Below the pieces are notes generated by a model. It was not told the DNA's origin. It saw nothing but the letters and a program-made list of their open reading frames with translations, and ran no database searches. Of a stretch of 8,312 bases of DNA, positions 6,097 through 8,312 are shown in pieces. Location: positions 1 to 8,312 of the forward strand of contig JAEZGJ010000070.1 of assembly GCA_023416965.1 (NCBI GenBank), written 5' to 3'. The translations under genes and the position numbers were made by a program. This stretch comes from Pseudomonadota bacterium (GTDB lineage: Bacteria > Pseudomonadota > Alphaproteobacteria > Rhizobiales > Phreatobacteraceae). Each line of letters opens with the position of its first letter. The stretch's first letter is position 1.

Positions 6097-6125
6097 GGGC
6101 GCCGGATCACCTCCGGCGCCCGTTT
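6097..6125 (+). terminator. Intrinsic-type terminator after the binding-protein gene
   Basis: GGGCGCCGGA (6097-6106) and TCCGGCGCCC (6112-6121) form a perfect 10-bp stem with the 5-nt loop TCACC, followed by GTTT. It starts 23 bp after the stop codon, between convergent genes. The short T-run is on the plus strand, so it best serves the binding-protein transcript, but the stem could also stop transcription from the nitroreductase side. Confidence 0.7.
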
Positions 6126-6141
6126 CCGTCCGGCGGACGGC

Positions 6142-6831
6142 TCACTCCTCCCAGCGCACGACCTCGCCGAGGCCGGCGCGCGCCGTGCGGTAGCCGTTGA
6201 CCGGGGCTGCCGTGTCGGCCCGGCCGAAGGAGATGCCGCAGACGACGCGCTGGTCGTCCGGAATACCGAAATGGGCGCGGATCGCCCCCGCATGCACCGC
6301 GAGCGCCGCCTGGGCAATGGTGGCGACGCCATGGGCGGTGGCCGCCGTCATGAAATTGCTGACATAGGCGCCGCAATCGACCGCCCCGTAGGCGCCGAGA
6401 GCCTCGTCGGTGGTGACGATGGCGACGTGCGGAGCGTCGAACAGGGCGAAGTTGCGGAGCGACTGGCGGGCATAGGCAGCCTTGTCGCCGCGCTGCACGC
6501 CCACCGCGTCGTAGAGCTGGAAGCCGCAGGCCCGCCGCCGCTCCAGGAGCACGCCGCGATATTCGCGCGGGAAGGGGAAGTCGCTCGTCGGCGCGGCTCC
6601 GCCCGAGGCGAGGGAGAGCATCAGCGAGCGGAACCGCTCCACCGCGGCGCCGCTGGCGATCACCACCTGCCAGGGCTGGGTGTTGTTCCAGGAGGCGGTC
6701 TTCTGCGCGGTCTTCAGGATGGCCTCGATCGTGGCGCGCGGGATCGGCTCGGGCAGGAAGGCGCGGCAGGAATGGCGCGCGCCCATCAGGCGGTCGAAGG
6801 CTTCGGCATCGGTGGGCAGGGGGCTGGTCAT
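6142..6831 (-). CDS. Nitroreductase-family FMN oxidoreductase, 229 aa
   Basis: A nitroreductase-like flavoprotein using NAD(P)H and FMN; members reduce nitro groups, quinones, enones or unknown cellular substrates. Seen in order: AFDRLMGARHSCRAFLPEPIP (residues 11-31) with the FMN phosphate-binding Arg/Ser cluster (RHSCR, 19-23); the TASWNNTQPW segment (45-54), common in a subgroup of bacterial nitroreductases; and GISFGRAD near the C-terminus (199-206), the usual FMN-contacting strand. The ATG at 6831 is chosen because it begins just before the domain. An in-frame ATG at 6891 would add 20 residues rich in Pro, Ala and Gly that do not look like part of the fold and would cover an inverted repeat. 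No clear Shine-Dalgarno supports either start. The gene is convergent with the binding-protein gene and divergent from the membrane hydroxylase gene, so it may be a single-gene unit. Confidence 0.88.
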   Translation of the reverse strand: MTSPLPTDAEAFDRLMGARHSCRAFLPEPIPRATIEAILKTAQKTASWNNTQPWQVVIASGAAVERFRSLMLSLASGGAAPTSDFPFPREYRGVLLERRRACGFQLYDAVGVQRGDKAAYARQSLRNFALFDAPHVAIVTTDEALGAYGAVDCGAYVSNFMTAATAHGVATIAQAALAVHAGAIRAHFGIPDDQRVVCGISFGRADTAAPVNGYRTARAGLGEVVRWEE

Positions 6832-6872
6832 CGGTCTCGGCGGCTCGTTCGCGGGATGGGCATCGTCTCCGC

Positions 6873-6909
6873 TCGCCGGCCCTTCCGCCATCCGCCGTTC
6901 GGCCGGCGA
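6873..6909. repeat. Inverted repeat in the divergent nitroreductase/hydroxylase intergenic region
   Basis: TCGCCGGCC (6873-6881) and GGCCGGCGA (6901-6909) are perfect 9-bp complements around a 19-nt spacer, in the 171-bp gap between two divergent genes. The position suits an operator acting on both promoters, but GC-rich palindromes arise easily in this composition. Apart from this repeat I see no recognisable promoter element between 6832 and 7002. Confidence 0.4.
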
Positions 6910-7002
6910 TCACGGCGGAGTGCCTTTCCCTCGCCACGATGGATGGGGTAGAGGAAGCCATCGGGGCCGCCGCCGCCAATCCCCCTTCCCGAGACGCACC
7001 CC

Positions 7003-7722
7003 ATGTCGCTCATCCAGGAAATCCGCGCGCTCGCCGCCGACACGTTCGCCGTGCTCCGCCACCCCGACGCCCGCGGCGCCGTCCTGCTCTATTCCGCGCT
7101 CGCCGCCGTCTTCTTCGTCTATGCCGTCGCCACGGCCGGCATCCTGTGGACGCTGGCCTCGGCGCTCATCGGCATCGCCCTCCTGCCGGCCGTCGAGTTC
7201 GTCACCCACAAATATGTCCTGCACTGGCTCGACCTCGCGCGCACCTCGCCCACCGCGCAGTTCTGGGACCGGGTCCACTACGCCCATCACATGGACCCCA
7301 GGGACACCCGGGTGATCCTGGCCCACCCGGCGAGTGTCGTGCTGCTGGTCTCGGTGGTGGCGGGAATCGCCTGGCTCGTCGGCCTGAGGCCGCTGGCGCC
7401 CATCGTCGCCATCGCCTTCGCCCTCTTCGCCTTCTACGAGATCGTCCACTTCGCCTGTCACATGGATGGCGAGATGCGCTCGCGCTACTTCACCGCGCGC
7501 CGGCAGGAGCACGCCCTGCACCACTATGTCGACGAGAACCGCAATTTCGGCATCACCACCGCCATCGCCGACCGCCTCGCCGGCACCCGCATCGTCGACA
7601 AGAAGACGCTGACGCGCTCGCCCACAGCCCGTAACCTCGGCTACACGGGCGACTTCGCCGAACGCTATCCCTACCTCAAGCGCGGCGACGCGCCCCCGGC
7701 CGGACAGGCCCGACCCGAGTGA
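7003..7722 (+). CDS. Membrane histidine-box protein, fatty acid hydroxylase/sterol desaturase superfamily, 239 aa
   Basis: A small integral membrane protein with the eight-histidine-type di-iron signature of the fatty acid hydroxylase superfamily: HKYVLH (His69, His74), HYAHH (His92, His95, His96), HFACH (His149, His153) and HALHH (His170, His173, His174), with His108 also available. Hydrophobic segments lie at about 26-45, 47-65, 111-128 and 131-150, placing the His clusters on one (cytoplasmic) face as in known members. The family performs O2-dependent hydroxylation or desaturation of lipids, sterols or carotenoids; the substrate here is unknown. The N-terminus is short, with no cytochrome b5 domain, so electrons must come from a separate partner. 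The stop overlaps the start of the next gene, a flavoprotein, which is a conceivable but unproven partner. No strong ribosome binding site precedes ATG 7003. Confidence 0.87.
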   Translation: MSLIQEIRALAADTFAVLRHPDARGAVLLYSALAAVFFVYAVATAGILWTLASALIGIALLPAVEFVTHKYVLHWLDLARTSPTAQFWDRVHYAHHMDPRDTRVILAHPASVVLLVSVVAGIAWLVGLRPLAPIVAIAFALFAFYEIVHFACHMDGEMRSRYFTARRQEHALHHYVDENRNFGITTAIADRLAGTRIVDKKTLTRSPTARNLGYTGDFAERYPYLKRGDAPPAGQARPE

Positions 7723-8312
7723 TCCGCACGCCCGCCGTCGACGTCCTCGTCATCGGAGCCGGCGCCGCCGGCATGATGTGCGCCATCGAGGCGGGCAGGC
7801 GCGGCCGTTCGGTCCTCGTCGTCGATCACGCCGATGCGCCGGGGGAGAAGATCCGCATTTCCGGCGGCGGGCGCTGCAACTTCACCAATCTCGGCTGCTC
7901 GCCGAAGAACTTTCTGTCGCGCAATCCGCGCTTCGCCATCTCGGCGCTCTCCCGCTACACCCAGCATGACTTCATCGCGCTGGTCGACCGCCACCGCATC
8001 GCCTGGCACGAGAAGACGCTCGGCCAGCTCTTCTGCGACGGCTCGGCGAAGCAGATCATCGCCATGCTGACCGGCGAGATGGAGAGGACCGGCGCCGTCC
8101 TCCGCCTGTCCACCACCGTCGAGGACATCGCGCCCCGGGACGGCGGATTCACGGTCCGCCTTTCGGGAGGCGAGGTGCGGTGCGCCTCCCTGGTCGTCGC
8201 CTCCGGCGGCAAGTCGATCCCGAAAATGGGCGCCACGGGCCTGGCCTACAACATCGCGGAGCGCTTCGGCCTCGCCGTCGTCCCGCCCCGCCCCGCCCTC
8301 GTGCCCCTGACC
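7719..8312 (+). CDS. FAD-dependent oxidoreductase of the HI0933/YhiN/BaiN family (partial, runs off the right edge)
   Basis: The first 198 residues, from GTG 7719, are visible. A dinucleotide-binding fold opens the protein (VLVIGAGAAGMM, residues 9-20; GAGAAG at 13-18), followed by the diagnostic HI0933-family signature GEKIRISGGGRCNFTN (42-57). Further family-like segments are WHEKTLGQLFC and VVASGGKSIPKMGATG. The family is a group of FAD flavoproteins of about 400 residues; one member, BaiN, was linked to bile-acid dehydroxylation by gut bacteria, but most have no proven reaction, so no specific function is assigned. The GTG overlaps the preceding stop codon in a 4-nt GTGA overlap and has no Shine-Dalgarno of its own, pointing to translational coupling with the membrane hydroxylase gene. 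The C-terminal half, including the insert domain, lies outside the window. Confidence 0.88.
   Translation, partial: MIRTPAVDVLVIGAGAAGMMCAIEAGRRGRSVLVVDHADAPGEKIRISGGGRCNFTNLGCSPKNFLSRNPRFAISALSRYTQHDFIALVDRHRIAWHEKTLGQLFCDGSAKQIIAMLTGEMERTGAVLRLSTTVEDIAPRDGGFTVRLSGGEVRCASLVVASGGKSIPKMGATGLAYNIAERFGLAVVPPRPALVPLT

Noticed and set aside
6832..6891. 20-residue N-terminal extension of the nitroreductase
   Set aside because: Pro/Ala-rich residues outside the family fold, overlapping an inverted repeat; the ATG at 6831 sits at the usual position before the domain, though this is not proven.
6049..6951. A 300-codon plus-strand open frame over the nitroreductase gene
   Set aside because: Antisense to a recognisable flavoprotein; it also runs through the terminator hairpin at 6097-6121.
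6910..7524. A 204-codon minus-strand frame across the divergent gap and the hydroxylase gene
   Set aside because: The plus strand has four histidine-box motifs and membrane segments; the minus frame is a Gly/Glu/Asp/Val-rich shadow.

Overview
This is a GC-rich window (about two-thirds or more G+C by eye, with third codon positions mostly G/C). Gene content and protein style suggest an alphaproteobacterium, probably Hyphomicrobiales/Rhizobiales-like. That placement is inference; no rRNA or other phylogenetic marker is present. I see no tRNA, rRNA, CRISPR array, insertion sequence or phage gene.

Left block (1-4773, extending to 6073): a carboxylic-acid activation locus built around a TetR-type regulator. 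On the minus strand, an AMP-forming acyl-CoA ligase (410-2029) is followed 36 bp later by the N-terminus of a biotin carboxylase (2-373, cut by the window edge). Divergent from them, on the plus strand, lie the tetR gene (2216-2956), a second and different AMP-forming acyl-CoA ligase (3073-4773, TTG start) and a periplasmic LivK-type substrate-binding protein (4838-6073). The strongest non-coding signal is a 20-bp palindrome in front of the second ligase (2994-3013: AATCAATAG, 2-bp spacer, CTATTGATT). The identical left half-site, with the same spacing to a degenerate right half, recurs at 2126-2145 between the first ligase and tetR. Both copies lie in the only AT-rich islands of their intergenic regions. 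The simplest model is one TetR repressor with two operators, controlling itself, the minus-strand ligase/carboxylase operon and the plus-strand ligase/binding-protein operon. The set would then cover capture of a substrate, its activation to a CoA thioester and ATP-dependent carboxylation. The substrate cannot be read from the sequence.

A strong hairpin (6097-6121) closes this block, between the binding-protein gene and a convergent nitroreductase gene.

Right block (6142-8312): a minus-strand FMN nitroreductase-family protein (6142-6831) is divergent from a two-gene plus-strand unit. That unit is a membrane histidine-box (fatty acid hydroxylase/sterol desaturase superfamily) protein (7003-7722), whose stop codon overlaps by 4 nt (GTGA) the GTG start of a HI0933/YhiN/BaiN-family flavoprotein (7719-8312, cut by the window edge). 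The 171-bp divergent gap carries a 9-bp inverted repeat with a 19-nt spacer.

No clearly new biochemical system is visible. All protein families are known, and the items most worth checking are the regulatory architecture (shared operators, leader hairpins) and the two coupled genes at the right end.
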